Positions 40,533 through 49,093 of a DNA stretch of 50,591 nt are shown here, in pieces. This stretch comes from GWB1-39-12 sp964435575. Its GTDB lineage: Bacteria > Patescibacteriota > Microgenomatia > UBA8517. The translations under genes and the position numbers were made by a program. Under the pieces are notes generated by a model, which saw only the letters and a list, made by a program, of their open reading frames with translations, was not told the DNA's origin and searched no databases. Each line of letters opens with the position of its first letter. Position 1 is the stretch's first letter. The stretch lies in contig CAYSZS010000004.1 in NCBI GenBank assembly GCA_964435575.1, forward strand, positions 1 to 50,591. The letters are read 5' to 3'.

Positions 40533-41747
40533 ATGGTAAGCGACATCGACTCTCAAAAAATTCAAAAGAAAATAAATCTTTATGGGTCCGATCTAGTAGA
40601 TTTTTGTAGGGATCTAGTTAAAATACCTTCTGTCAATGGATTGGACAAGGAAAAGCATATCGCCGCACTAGTTATTAAAAAAGCACGGAATCTAAATCTG
40701 CCTGCCCGCTTAATTGCTTTAGACAAAGATAGACCCAATGTTTTTATTGGCACAAATTATTCTCATAAGAAGGGATTGTTGTTTGCCGCGCATTTAGATA
40801 CAGCTCCAGTAGGAAATATAAGTTTATGGAAACACAAACCCTTTGCCGGAGAGATTGAGGGCGGCAAGTTGTATGGACGCGGTGCGGTTGATTGTAAAGG
40901 AGGTATTGCATTATCTGTCTATACACTTAAAATCTTATCCGATTTGGGTTACGAGGATTATGCTAAATTTGTAGCTGCGTCTGATGAGGAGATTGGAGCA
41001 GATTCTCCTTTGGGTAGTAAATTTTTGTTAAAGAATGGACTTAACGCAGAAGCTGCAATTTATACTTACTTTGGCTTGGACGCGATTAAAATTGGTCATA
41101 GGGGATTGGTAAAGATTTCCATCGAGGTATTAGGTGAAGCAGTGCATGCAGGTTCTAAATCTTGGCAGCTGGGGAAGAAAGGTGCAAATGCGATAACAGC
41201 CACAGCCGACTTCTTACAAAATTTGGATAAGTTTCGTTTTAAAGCTAAGCATAATAAAGACTTTCCGGGTTATGGTTTTAAACAAACACCAATTTATATT
41301 GAGGGAGGTTCCAGTATTGGAATAGTGCCTGATAGAGTGGAAATGATAATCGACGCAAGATTTCTACCTGATCAAGATAGAAATGTTTACATAAAAGAAA
41401 TTGAGGAATTAGCAAAAAGAAAATCTAAAAACAAAATACTTATTAAAACCAAGACAATAAAGAATGTTCCTGGATCAGTAATTTCGAGAAATGAAAAAAT
41501 AGTAAAGATTTTACAATCCTTATCTAAAGACTTATTGAATATAAAACCGGCGGTTGAAGGAGCAGGACCTATCAACGAAGCCTACCTGTTTAATAATGCG
41601 GGTATACCTACTGTATGTGGTTTTGGTGTGGAAGGCGAGGGAGCTCACTCATCGGACGAGTATTTAGAGATAGACTCTTTACCTAAAATTTTAGAGGTTT
41701 ATGTTAGGGCTGCTATCGAGCTTAGATCTCAAAGGCCTGGCATTTAA
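40533..41747 (+). CDS. M20 family metallopeptidase (ArgE/DapE type)
   Basis: 404 residues. Metal-site motifs: FAAHLDTAP (about 84-92), GRGAVDCKGGI (about 115-125), SDEEIGAD (about 150-157) and a C-terminal GEGAHSSDEY. The lid domain lies at about 185-300. Members deacylate or cleave small peptides and acyl-amino acids. As CPR cells usually lack complete amino-acid biosynthesis, peptide or acyl-amino-acid scavenging is more likely than a role in Arg or Lys synthesis. Confidence 0.9.
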   Translation: MVSDIDSQKIQKKINLYGSDLVDFCRDLVKIPSVNGLDKEKHIAALVIKKARNLNLPARLIALDKDRPNVFIGTNYSHKKGLLFAAHLDTAPVGNISLWKHKPFAGEIEGGKLYGRGAVDCKGGIALSVYTLKILSDLGYEDYAKFVAASDEEIGADSPLGSKFLLKNGLNAEAAIYTYFGLDAIKIGHRGLVKISIEVLGEAVHAGSKSWQLGKKGANAITATADFLQNLDKFRFKAKHNKDFPGYGFKQTPIYIEGGSSIGIVPDRVEMIIDARFLPDQDRNVYIKEIEELAKRKSKNKILIKTKTIKNVPGSVISRNEKIVKILQSLSKDLLNIKPAVEGAGPINEAYLFNNAGIPTVCGFGVEGEGAHSSDEYLEIDSLPKILEVYVRAAIELRSQRPGI

Positions 41748-41854
41748 AACGCACTTCGAAACACCAGCAATTTCTTTAATAATCATATTTTCTTAGACAA
41801 AAGCTGTAGTGACGTGAAACGTCTTATAGTATTTGGGAATTTTTTGGAAGCAGA

Positions 41855-42469
41855 CTATTTCCCCTTTTTAATTTCAAGAAATTCCTTTTTTGTCTTTATA
41901 TAAATAATTCCCAGTGTCAATAATAAAATACCCCAGGACAAAATTCCCAATTTTGCCAGACCGCTCTCGAGCTGTCCTCTTTCGCTTCCCGCAAGATATC
42001 CCACAGTAACAAGGAGTGAGTTCCATGTTAAAGATGCAGCCGTTGCGTAAAACATAAATTTAAAGAACCTATATTTTTGAGAACCCGCGACGTAGGCTAT
42101 CCAAAAACGGGTGATGTTTGCGAGAAGAGATGTTGTGAGTATTATAGGTCCGTGATTTTCCAAGAGCCTTTTCGCTAGCTCAAAATATTTCTGTTGATGA
42201 AATTTTTTGGCGAGAGAAAAGCCTGTTTTTCGGCCAAGAACATATGCGATTAGGAATGTGGTTAGCATCCCCAATGTCCCTGAAAGGATTACTCCCGCAA
42301 GATTTAACTTATTTCCATAAGAAAAAAAGCCGCCAAGCGCCACGACAAAACCTCCCGGAATTGTAAATCCCATAGGGGACGTTTCGATGAGGCTAGAGAT
42401 AAAAATCAAAATATTTCCCCAGGATAAATATATGTTTTCGATTTTGTCGATTAAAACCAAAGTTTCCAT
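41855..42469 (-). CDS. DedA family membrane protein
   Basis: 204 residues. The typical order is ETSPMGFTIPGGFVVALGGFFSYG near the N-terminus, then LAYVLGRKTGFSLAKKF, RFLLENHGPIILTTSLLANITRFWIAYVAGSQKY-like segments and further helices. DedA proteins are lipid scramblases or flippases, including undecaprenyl-phosphate recycling. A TATAAT lies 8 nt before the start. The 41748-41854 spacer contains a short palindrome (GACGT/ACGTC) but no gene or tRNA that I can see. Confidence 0.85.
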   Translation of the reverse strand: METLVLIDKIENIYLSWGNILIFISSLIETSPMGFTIPGGFVVALGGFFSYGNKLNLAGVILSGTLGMLTTFLIAYVLGRKTGFSLAKKFHQQKYFELAKRLLENHGPIILTTSLLANITRFWIAYVAGSQKYRFFKFMFYATAASLTWNSLLVTVGYLAGSERGQLESGLAKLGILSWGILLLTLGIIYIKTKKEFLEIKKGK

Positions 42470-42477
42470 AATCCAAT

Positions 42478-42483
42478 ATTATA
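42478..42483 (-). promoter_or_regulatory. -10 of the DedA gene
   Basis: TATAAT on the minus strand, 8 nt before the ATG at 42469. Confidence 0.6.
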
Positions 42484-42516
42484 CTTTGGTAGTTTACATT
42501 AATAAATTACAAAAGA

Positions 42517-42522
42517 TATATT
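42517..42522 (+). promoter_or_regulatory. -10 of the 42529 gene
   Basis: TATATT ending 6 nt before the ATG at 42529. Confidence 0.5.
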
Positions 42523-42528
42523 TCTAAT

Positions 42529-43032
42529 ATGATAGAAAATAGGATAGGGTGGTGGAAAGATATTTCGGATACTCCAAGTGAAGCTTTTGCTCCTGAAGAT
42601 GATGTGGAGAGAACTAGACCTTTATCTGGTGTAGTTGAATTAAGAAAATTAGCTGCTGGAATTAATTATTTACAACTCACAAGTTTTAAACAAAAAGACG
42701 ATGATAAGGGAATTATTTCTGTGGAGATAGAGAAAGATAAGTTACTTCAGTTAACTCAAAGAACACAAAAACTCCTTGGTTTGGATGAATATATTCAACC
42801 TGAAGAAACAGCAGAAGTTGTTGTTTCAGCAAAAACAAGCAATATATTTTTAAGAGTTATTATCGGAGAGAAAAGAGTGGAATATTATTTCAACCCAGAG
42901 GTAACTTTTTTAGCTGTTAAATTTCAGAGATTTGAGGATGGAGAATGGATTCTTGAAGAAGAAAGACCGCTTGATGATTATAAGGATCCGAAGATAGTCT
43001 TCGAGCTTTTTGAGAATAAAAAAAAGGTTTAA
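42529..43032 (+). CDS. Hypothetical soluble acidic protein
   Basis: 167 residues, acidic, without membrane helix or signal. It opens with a polar start containing WWKDISDTPSEAF, then shows a beta-rich body with repeated strand patterns (VVVSAKTSNIFLRVIIGEKRVEYYFNP). Not recognised. It is convergent with the VanW gene, and their stops overlap by 4 nt. Own leaderless promoter. Gene reality is supported by consistent coding character and the promoter, not by a known family. Confidence 0.65.
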   Translation: MIENRIGWWKDISDTPSEAFAPEDDVERTRPLSGVVELRKLAAGINYLQLTSFKQKDDDKGIISVEIEKDKLLQLTQRTQKLLGLDEYIQPEETAEVVVSAKTSNIFLRVIIGEKRVEYYFNPEVTFLAVKFQRFEDGEWILEEERPLDDYKDPKIVFELFENKKKV

Positions 43033-44804
43033 TTGACGGGTCCCGTTCCTCTTAAATATACCGCTTGCCAGGGGCGGTAGTTAGAGAGAAACGTTTTTTC
43101 GAAGATAATCTCCCCACCTCTCTCAACCTTATAGTTGAAAGTTACTTTTGCTCCCCAGGCTTTATAATCAATTTGCTTTGTCGTTCCGGACGCAATTGTA
43201 GGATCATCTACATAAAGATCCTCCGGCGGAGGAACAACAGACGATACAACCGGCTTTGTTGTTGTGGCGATTCTACCGTCGCTTGTTCCGTAAATTTCAA
43301 AAACAAGGGCGGAGGTTTTTGCATCAAATATTGTTTGGATAAGAAGATGCTTCGGAGTATCGTTTTTGAATTTTAAATCTGTTGTCGGATCAAATACCGT
43401 TGCGTCCAGTCCCGGGGGAGATTCCTGTTCATAATAGCCGACACGGTACGAGTGAGCTCTTCTTTCGATAATAGGAAGGCCCGTGTTAAGTAATGCTCTG
43501 AAAAGAGTGGTTGAAACTTGGCATACACCCCCTCCGTCACCAAGAACTGTCCTTCCGTCGCGGATTACATACGCTTGTTTATAGCCCGTAAAAGAAGAAA
43601 CGTCTCCCAATGTTTTATTAAAAGAGAAGGTTTCTCCGGGAGCGACAAGAACGCCGTTAAACCTTGAAGAAGCAAGTGAGATGTTATGAATCCTTGGAGC
43701 TATAGAGCCTCTGAATTTCGAAACACCACGCCCTATAAGTTCTTTTATTCCAAGGTTATTTACTTCTTCGTTTGTTATTTTCGGACGGGCAGTTTGAACC
43801 GGAGCTTGGATGGAAACATTTTTTTCTTCAGAAGTTTCCAGAACTCTTAAACTTTTTGTGATTTCCTGGACAAGACCTTTTTCGTTTACTGTTACGCCTT
43901 CTTTTGAAGGCAAAAATTCCGTGACCTTTCCATTCTCAAACCCAAACACGGCGTCTTGGGGTTCATGATTAAGTTTGGGAGATACATCGCGACTTATGTA
44001 ATCATTAATCTTTTCTTGATTAAATTCTTGTTTTAGGTCTAAAAATGACAAGATGCTTTGGTTCTCTATTACGAGTGTTTGGTATTCGTAAACGATAGAG
44101 AGGTCTTTACCGAGGAATTTCTCAGCTCTCGTTTTAAAGATCTTTGCTTCTTCCTCGCTGAGGCTCGGGTCATTTTTGTTGAAAGAAAGTTCAATCGGTG
44201 AGTAATTAAGCGACGCAAGTCGTGTTTCAAGCGTTTTTTTAAAAAAGACCGTATCTATATCCTCCCCAGCAGAACCCTTATCTACTAGAACTTCGTTTTC
44301 TTTTATAGAAACTGATGGGAATTTCGGTTCGGTTGAAACTTGTGTTGATATTACTTGGAGATATTGGTCAAGCGCTTCTTCGTTAATATTGGTTTTAACC
44401 GGGATATTTTGGATGGAAAAAGGAGAAATTGCACGGTCGTAGTTGTCTTTAATTAAATTTCCTGTTCTATAAAAATAAAAAGCGGTCTCGACGGTTTGTT
44501 CTAAGTTGTATGAATTAACGTCTTTTAACGAGAGTTCAAAGCTCCTATTCTTGGCTATAATTGATATTTTTTCTGGCGGTCTTACATATTGTCTAAGTAA
44601 AGTTACTGCCGAGGCTTTAGTCATCCCGCCAACCTTAATTCCTGAAATCATTATTCCCGGGAAAATTTTATCTTGATAGTATAGATTGAAAGAAAGAACT
44701 ATCATGACGGTAAGTAGGATGAAACTTAAAGATAAAGTGAAGCTACCCTTTTTCTTTAGTTTCGTAGCGACTTTTACGAAAAACAACTTTGTGACCTTAA
44801 TCAT
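43029..44804 (-). CDS. VanW family envelope protein with YoaR-like repeats
   Basis: 591 residues. A basic cytoplasmic start and one membrane helix (about 20-45) are followed by two peptidoglycan-binding-4-like domains (about 50-340). The VanW domain lies at about 370-510: NGVLVAPGETFSFNKTLGDV, GGGVCQVSTTLFRALLNTGL and RRAHSYRVGYY, with the conserved single Cys. VanW-type domains are related to the L,D-transpeptidase partner region of YoaR and are thought to act on the cell wall; biochemistry is unknown. It is divergent from the solute-binding protein gene with only ~20 bp between. Confidence 0.88.
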   Translation of the reverse strand: MIKVTKLFFVKVATKLKKKGSFTLSLSFILLTVMIVLSFNLYYQDKIFPGIMISGIKVGGMTKASAVTLLRQYVRPPEKISIIAKNRSFELSLKDVNSYNLEQTVETAFYFYRTGNLIKDNYDRAISPFSIQNIPVKTNINEEALDQYLQVISTQVSTEPKFPSVSIKENEVLVDKGSAGEDIDTVFFKKTLETRLASLNYSPIELSFNKNDPSLSEEEAKIFKTRAEKFLGKDLSIVYEYQTLVIENQSILSFLDLKQEFNQEKINDYISRDVSPKLNHEPQDAVFGFENGKVTEFLPSKEGVTVNEKGLVQEITKSLRVLETSEEKNVSIQAPVQTARPKITNEEVNNLGIKELIGRGVSKFRGSIAPRIHNISLASSRFNGVLVAPGETFSFNKTLGDVSSFTGYKQAYVIRDGRTVLGDGGGVCQVSTTLFRALLNTGLPIIERRAHSYRVGYYEQESPPGLDATVFDPTTDLKFKNDTPKHLLIQTIFDAKTSALVFEIYGTSDGRIATTTKPVVSSVVPPPEDLYVDDPTIASGTTKQIDYKAWGAKVTFNYKVERGGEIIFEKTFLSNYRPWQAVYLRGTGPVN

Positions 44805-44824
44805 TTTACAGATTGTATGATATC

Positions 44825-46321
44825 ATGAATAAAGTTACCATGGCGGATAAAGTAACCCAAGTTTTTCAACCCAGTGAGCCACCGGTTCACCCTCAAGGTA
44901 AGCCCGTTTCTCAAGAAGTTCAACCGGAAGTTGTACAAGCTCAAGATCAGGCATCGATTGCGGAGGAAGTGGCGGAGGTTCCTAAACCCCCACGTAAAGG
45001 GGTTCTTAAAAAGTTGATTTTTTTTGGCCTTTTTTTTGTAATTTTATTAATAATGCTCGCTTTTGTAGCTACAAAGTTAAAACCGGCTAGTCAACTCCTT
45101 TTTGGCAAAAAAGGAGAAATTGTCTGGTGGGGCATGCAGCATGACAAAGGAGTATATTCTTCAATTATTGAGGAGTTTGAAAAAGAAAATCCGAATATTA
45201 AAATAATATACGAAAAGCAGTCGCCTCGGGATTATAGAGAAAGGTTGACTAATTCTCTAGCTTCAGGCAAGGGGCCCGACGTCTTTGAAATTCACAACAG
45301 CTGGCTTCCAATGTTCAAGACAGAGCTAGCTACCTTGCCAACGTCTGTGATGGGTAAAGAAGAGTTCGATAAATCATTTTATCCGTCAATAGTAGCTAAC
45401 TTGACGACCGAAAAAGGAATTGTTGCAATGCCTTTGGAATATGATGCGCTAACCCTTTTTATAAATGAAGATATATTTGCCGCATCCCTTCAAAGACCTC
45501 CTGAGACGTGGGATGAATTGAAAAAATTGGTAGATCCAAGGGAAGAAAAATCCCTTACGATAAGAGAGAGAGACGGAAAGATCATTCAGTCCGGTATTGC
45601 TTTGGGAGAGACTTCTAACATTGATCACTGGCCTGAAATCCTAGCCTTGATGATGTTTCAAAATAGGGTTAATCCAAGTAATCCTTCCGGCCAGAAAATG
45701 GCTGATGTACTTACTTTCTACACTGATTTTAGAAGACAGAATGTTTGGGATGATACGCTTCCTGCCTCAACGACCGCTTTTGCTCAAGGAAAGCTGGCTA
45801 TGTACTTTGGACCAACCGCGCGCGCTATCGATATTGCAAAAAATAATCCAAAACTGCGTTTTAAAACCGTAAGACTTCCTCAACTACCAAAAAATACTCC
45901 AAGTGACCCTAACTATTCATACAACACATTCTGGGTTCAATCCGTTTGGGAGAGAAGTAGTAATAAAGAAGCTGCGTGGATTTTACTGAAGTTCTTGGCG
46001 GAGAAAGGTTCTTTACAAGAGATAAACCAAAATATTAAAAAACACGAAACTTTGGAAAAAGTATACCCGAGGCCAGAGATGAACATTTCTTTGAGGGAAG
46101 ATGATATATTGGGATCGATTATAGCCCTTGGGCTGGAGTCACATAGCTGGTATTTGGCTGACAATACTTTTGACGGGAATACTGGAATAAACTCTCAATT
46201 GAAGGCCGCCTTTGGCGGAGTCGTAAATGAATGGTCGGCAAGGAGCGGCGAAAAAGCTCTGAATGTCTTACAAGAGGAGGTCCAAAAAATTCTCATTCAA
46301 TACGGCGTTTCTTTAAGATAG
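44825..46321 (+). CDS. Membrane-anchored extracellular solute-binding protein (family 1)
   Basis: About 498 residues from the ATG at 44825; the ATG at 44840 is also possible. A long Gln/Glu/Pro-rich cytoplasmic segment (1-57) is followed by one membrane helix (about 60-82), then a periplasmic-binding-protein fold of the maltose/sugar type (EIVWWGMQHDKGVYSSIIEEFEKENPNIKI; GKGPDVFEIHNSWLP; AFAQGKLAMYFGP). An N-terminal membrane helix with a cytoplasmic tail replaces the usual lipobox. No ABC permease or ATPase is adjacent, so it may work with transporters encoded elsewhere or as a sensor. Confidence 0.85.
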   Translation: MNKVTMADKVTQVFQPSEPPVHPQGKPVSQEVQPEVVQAQDQASIAEEVAEVPKPPRKGVLKKLIFFGLFFVILLIMLAFVATKLKPASQLLFGKKGEIVWWGMQHDKGVYSSIIEEFEKENPNIKIIYEKQSPRDYRERLTNSLASGKGPDVFEIHNSWLPMFKTELATLPTSVMGKEEFDKSFYPSIVANLTTEKGIVAMPLEYDALTLFINEDIFAASLQRPPETWDELKKLVDPREEKSLTIRERDGKIIQSGIALGETSNIDHWPEILALMMFQNRVNPSNPSGQKMADVLTFYTDFRRQNVWDDTLPASTTAFAQGKLAMYFGPTARAIDIAKNNPKLRFKTVRLPQLPKNTPSDPNYSYNTFWVQSVWERSSNKEAAWILLKFLAEKGSLQEINQNIKKHETLEKVYPRPEMNISLREDDILGSIIALGLESHSWYLADNTFDGNTGINSQLKAAFGGVVNEWSARSGEKALNVLQEEVQKILIQYGVSLR

Positions 46322-46324
46322 ATA

Positions 46325-46354
46325 TTGACAAAGGCTGACACAATCCATTACAAT
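46325..46354 (+). promoter_or_regulatory. Promoter of groES
   Basis: TTGACA (46325-46330), 18-bp spacer, TACAAT (46349-46354). Unlike most promoters here it has a 45-nt leader with GAGG just before the ATG. Confidence 0.8.
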
Positions 46355-46379
46355 AGCACTCGCTGTTAGTAATTGCTAG
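46353..46379 (+). promoter_or_regulatory. CIRCE-like operator
   Basis: ATAGCACTC, 9 nt, AATTGCTAG, compared with the consensus TTAGCACTC-N9-GAGTGCTAA. The left half matches 8 of 9 and the right half 6 of 9. It overlaps the -10, as expected for HrcA repression of groESL. Confidence 0.7.
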
Positions 46380-46399
46380 CAGTCTTTTATTTTGAGGAT

Positions 46400-46714
46400 A
46401 TGACGACCACGAAACCTTCTAAGTTAAACCTTAAACCCGCGGCCGGTTATATTGTGATTGAACCTCTGGAGAAAGAGGAGAGAACTTCTTCTGGCATATA
46501 TCTTCCTGATTCTGCAAGCGAGAAGCCTCAACAGGGTAAAATATTGGCAGTTGGCGATGACGAGATTACCGATACCGGTGCAAAAAGGAAGGCGCCAGCC
46601 AAAGTGGGAGACACCGTTATTTATAAAAAATGGGGAGGAAATGAAGTGAAGATTAAGGGAGTAGAATATCTATTCGCAAAATTCGATGATATACTCGCGG
46701 TGGTAACCGCTTGA
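46400..46714 (+). CDS. groES: Co-chaperonin GroES
   Basis: 104 residues from the ATG at 46400, chosen because GAGG lies just upstream and the sequence fits the family; an upstream in-frame start at 46373 would fall in the operator leader. Family features: PAAGYIVIEPLEKEERTSSGIYLPD (mobile loop) and VGDTVIYKKWGG. It forms the lid of the GroEL cage. groEL follows after 126 bp. Confidence 0.95.
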   Translation: MTTTKPSKLNLKPAAGYIVIEPLEKEERTSSGIYLPDSASEKPQQGKILAVGDDEITDTGAKRKAPAKVGDTVIYKKWGGNEVKIKGVEYLFAKFDDILAVVTA

Positions 46715-46718
46715 ATGA

Positions 46719-46752
46719 CTAATTAACCTAATTTCTAATTAATCTAAATAAT
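46719..46752 (-). repeat. 9-bp iterated array, left arm of a pair between groES and groEL
   Basis: About four units (CTAATTAAC, a shortened CTAATTT, CTAATTAAT, CTAAATAAT), starting 4 bp after the groES stop. Confidence 0.7.
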
Positions 46753-46789
46753 CACTAAGCACAAAGTTCAAATTGGGTTTTGGGAAATT

Positions 46790-46827
46790 GGAAATTAGTT
46801 AGAAATTAGAGCAATTAGAATAATTAG
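46790..46827 (+). repeat. 9-bp iterated array, right arm
   Basis: Four units (GGAAATTAG, AGAAATTAG, AGCAATTAG, AATAATTAG), reverse complement of the left arm; a 2-bp slip follows the first unit. It ends 13 bp before groEL. Confidence 0.7.
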
Positions 46828-46840
46828 AAATTTTTAAGGT

Positions 46841-48487
46841 ATGGCTAAACAACTTAAATTTTCAGATGATGCCCGAGTTGCCCTCTTAAGGGGTATTGAT
46901 ATAGTTGCAAAAGCAGTTGTGACAACTCTTGGCCCCAAAGGTAGAAACGTAGCGCTCGACAAAAAATGGGGTGCTCCGAATATCGTCCATGATGGAGTAA
47001 CTGTTGCTAAAGAAATCGAACTTAAAGATCCGTTTGAAAACATGGGAGCACAGCTTGTTAAAGAAGCAGCCGATAAAACAAACGATGTTGCAGGAGACGG
47101 AACAACAACCGCAACGCTCCTTGCCCAACAAATGACGCAAGCCGGAATGAAAAATATAACGGCTGGTGCAAACCCCATGATTGTCAAAAAGGGAGTTGAG
47201 AAAGCGGTTGAGGCAGTTGTTGCCGAACTTAAAAAAATCTCAAAACCAATTAAAAATAGGGAGGAAATCGAACAAGTTGCTACAATTTCGGCAGGCGACG
47301 CTAATATTGGAGGAAAAATTGCAGAAGCTCTTGATAAAGTTGGTCGTGATGGAGTAGTTACGGTTGAAGAAGGGAAGGGTTTGACAATTGATATTGAATA
47401 CAAAGAAGGAATGGAATTTGACAGGGGATACGTTTCGGCTTATTTTGTGACAAATCCGGACAGAATGGAAGCAGAAATAGAAGACGCCTATATCCTTCTC
47501 ACAGATAAAAAAGTTTCTTCAATTCAGGACTTACTTCCGTTTTTGGAGAAGTTTGTAAAGGTTTCCAAAAGCCTTGTAATTATTGCTGATGAAGTTGAGG
47601 GTGAAGCACTAGCCACATTGGTTGTAAATAAATTAAAAGGGACATTTAATGTTTTGGCCATTAAAGCTCCGGGGTTTGGTGATAGGCGCAAGGAAATGCT
47701 AGAAGATATTGCAGTTCTAACTGGCGGAACCGTTATTTCAGAAGATACAGGCAGGACTTATGAATCAATTGAAGTAACAGATTTAGGCCAAGCAGATAAA
47801 GTTTGGGCTGATAAGGATAACGCAAGGATAATTGGAGGTAAGGGAGACAAAAAAGCAATTTCCGGAAGAATTACACTTCTTCAAAGGCAGATCAAAGAAA
47901 CAGACTCGGATTTTGACCGCGAAAAATTGGAAGAGCGTTTGGCGAAGCTTTCGGGTGGAGTTGCCCAGATTAATGTCGGAGCGGCAACAGAGATTGAGCT
48001 TAACGAGAAAAAAGAAAGGGTAAAAGACGCGGTTGGAGCCACAAAAGCGGCGGTTGAGGAAGGAATTGTTCCCGGTGGAGGAGTTGCGCTTTTACGAGCT
48101 CGGGTGGTTTTAGATGATTTGCAAGTTGAAAACGAAGATGAGAAAGTTGGGGTCGATATTGTTCGGGAAGCTCTGGAAATGCCCTTGAGAATGTTGGCCA
48201 GAAATTCGGGCGAAGACGACGGGTTTGTTCTAAGGCATATTTTGGAAAAACTTGAAAGCGAAAAGGACGGAGATTATGGATATAACGCTCTGACAGGAGA
48301 ATTCGGTTCAATGACGAAATTCGGAATTTTAGACCCTTTGAAAGTTACACGTTTTGCCCTTCAAAACGCAGCCTCGGTTGCGATGATGGTTTTAACAACG
48401 GAAGGATTGATAACAGATCTTCCTGAAGAGAAGAAAGATATGCCAGGCATGCCTCCTGGCGGAATGGGTGGGGGAATGGACTACTAA
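46841..48487 (+). CDS. groL: Chaperonin GroEL
   Basis: 548 residues, full length, ending in the GGM-type tail (MPPGGMGGGMDY). It starts MAKQLKFSDDARVALLRGID and contains the ATP site VTTLGPKGRNV and GDGTTTAT. It folds client proteins with GroES. It is separated from groES by an inverted repeat pair, so read-through transcription would cross a hairpin. After the stop (48488-48545) only AT-rich sequence is seen. Confidence 0.97.
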   Translation: MAKQLKFSDDARVALLRGIDIVAKAVVTTLGPKGRNVALDKKWGAPNIVHDGVTVAKEIELKDPFENMGAQLVKEAADKTNDVAGDGTTTATLLAQQMTQAGMKNITAGANPMIVKKGVEKAVEAVVAELKKISKPIKNREEIEQVATISAGDANIGGKIAEALDKVGRDGVVTVEEGKGLTIDIEYKEGMEFDRGYVSAYFVTNPDRMEAEIEDAYILLTDKKVSSIQDLLPFLEKFVKVSKSLVIIADEVEGEALATLVVNKLKGTFNVLAIKAPGFGDRRKEMLEDIAVLTGGTVISEDTGRTYESIEVTDLGQADKVWADKDNARIIGGKGDKKAISGRITLLQRQIKETDSDFDREKLEERLAKLSGGVAQINVGAATEIELNEKKERVKDAVGATKAAVEEGIVPGGGVALLRARVVLDDLQVENEDEKVGVDIVREALEMPLRMLARNSGEDDGFVLRHILEKLESEKDGDYGYNALTGEFGSMTKFGILDPLKVTRFALQNAASVAMMVLTTEGLITDLPEEKKDMPGMPPGGMGGGMDY

Positions 48488-48545
48488 CATCAATTTTTAA
48501 TTCCTAATTTTTAAAAGCTTCAGATAATTATATAATTCTTTCCAT

Positions 48546-49007
48546 ATGCAGAGAAAGAGATTAACCTATTTGTTAGATATTTTGGAAAAAGAGGTAAAAC
48601 TTGCGAAAAGAAGGGCGGAAGAGCTTAGGGTTGTTGCCAATGAAGTATCTAAAACAGCCAGAAGTTCTTGGTCAGCCGCGGGAGAAAGATTTCTTACTCA
48701 AGGGCAAGCCCAAGCCGCAGAAGAGTATTTTAAGAGGATGCTGGATTTGATAGGAAAGATAGAAGGTGCAGTAAAAGAACCCACACCCGATAGTGTTGTT
48801 ACATCATGTTTTGTGAAGCTAATCCTAGACGGGAGAGAGGAAGAATTTTATCTCGCTGAAGAAGTAGTAAGTATTCCTGGAGTAAAACTTGTTTCAAAGA
48901 GTTCTTTATTGGGAAAATCGCTTTTAGGGAAAAAAGTAAACGAGACCTTTAGTTTTGAGACTGTAGAAGGTAAAAAAGTTGAAGGTAAAATAATTTATCT
49001 TGGGTGA
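48546..49007 (+). CDS. GreA/GreB-like transcription factor
   Basis: 153 residues. An N-terminal helical, probably coiled-coil region (about 1-80) precedes a C-terminal FKBP-like domain (about 85-153: VVTSCFVKLILDGREEEFYLAEE, SSLLGKSLLGKKVNETFSFE). The SPLGKALLGK-type motif is recognisable as SSLLGKSLLGK. Gre factors rescue backtracked RNA polymerase, but the acidic tip residues are not clearly present, so it may be a Gre-related factor with another role. Confidence 0.7.
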   Translation: MQRKRLTYLLDILEKEVKLAKRRAEELRVVANEVSKTARSSWSAAGERFLTQGQAQAAEEYFKRMLDLIGKIEGAVKEPTPDSVVTSCFVKLILDGREEEFYLAEEVVSIPGVKLVSKSSLLGKSLLGKKVNETFSFETVEGKKVEGKIIYLG

Positions 49008-49043
49008 AAAGATAGAATTAGTGAGCAGTTATCTTATTTGTTA

Positions 49044-49083
49044 ATGTCCTTTAAATTCCTCTAATGTCCTCTAAATTCTGTTA
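49044..49083 (+). repeat. 10-bp iterated array, left flank of the four-helix-suffix gene
   Basis: Four 10-mers (AATTCCTCTA, ATGTCCTCTA and variants), followed by 10 bp and the start codon at 49094. Confidence 0.9.
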
Positions 49084-49093
49084 GACTTAAATT

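Noticed and set aside
48488..48545. Repeat array after groEL
   Set aside because: Only two AT-rich similar segments with irregular spacing; not enough to call.
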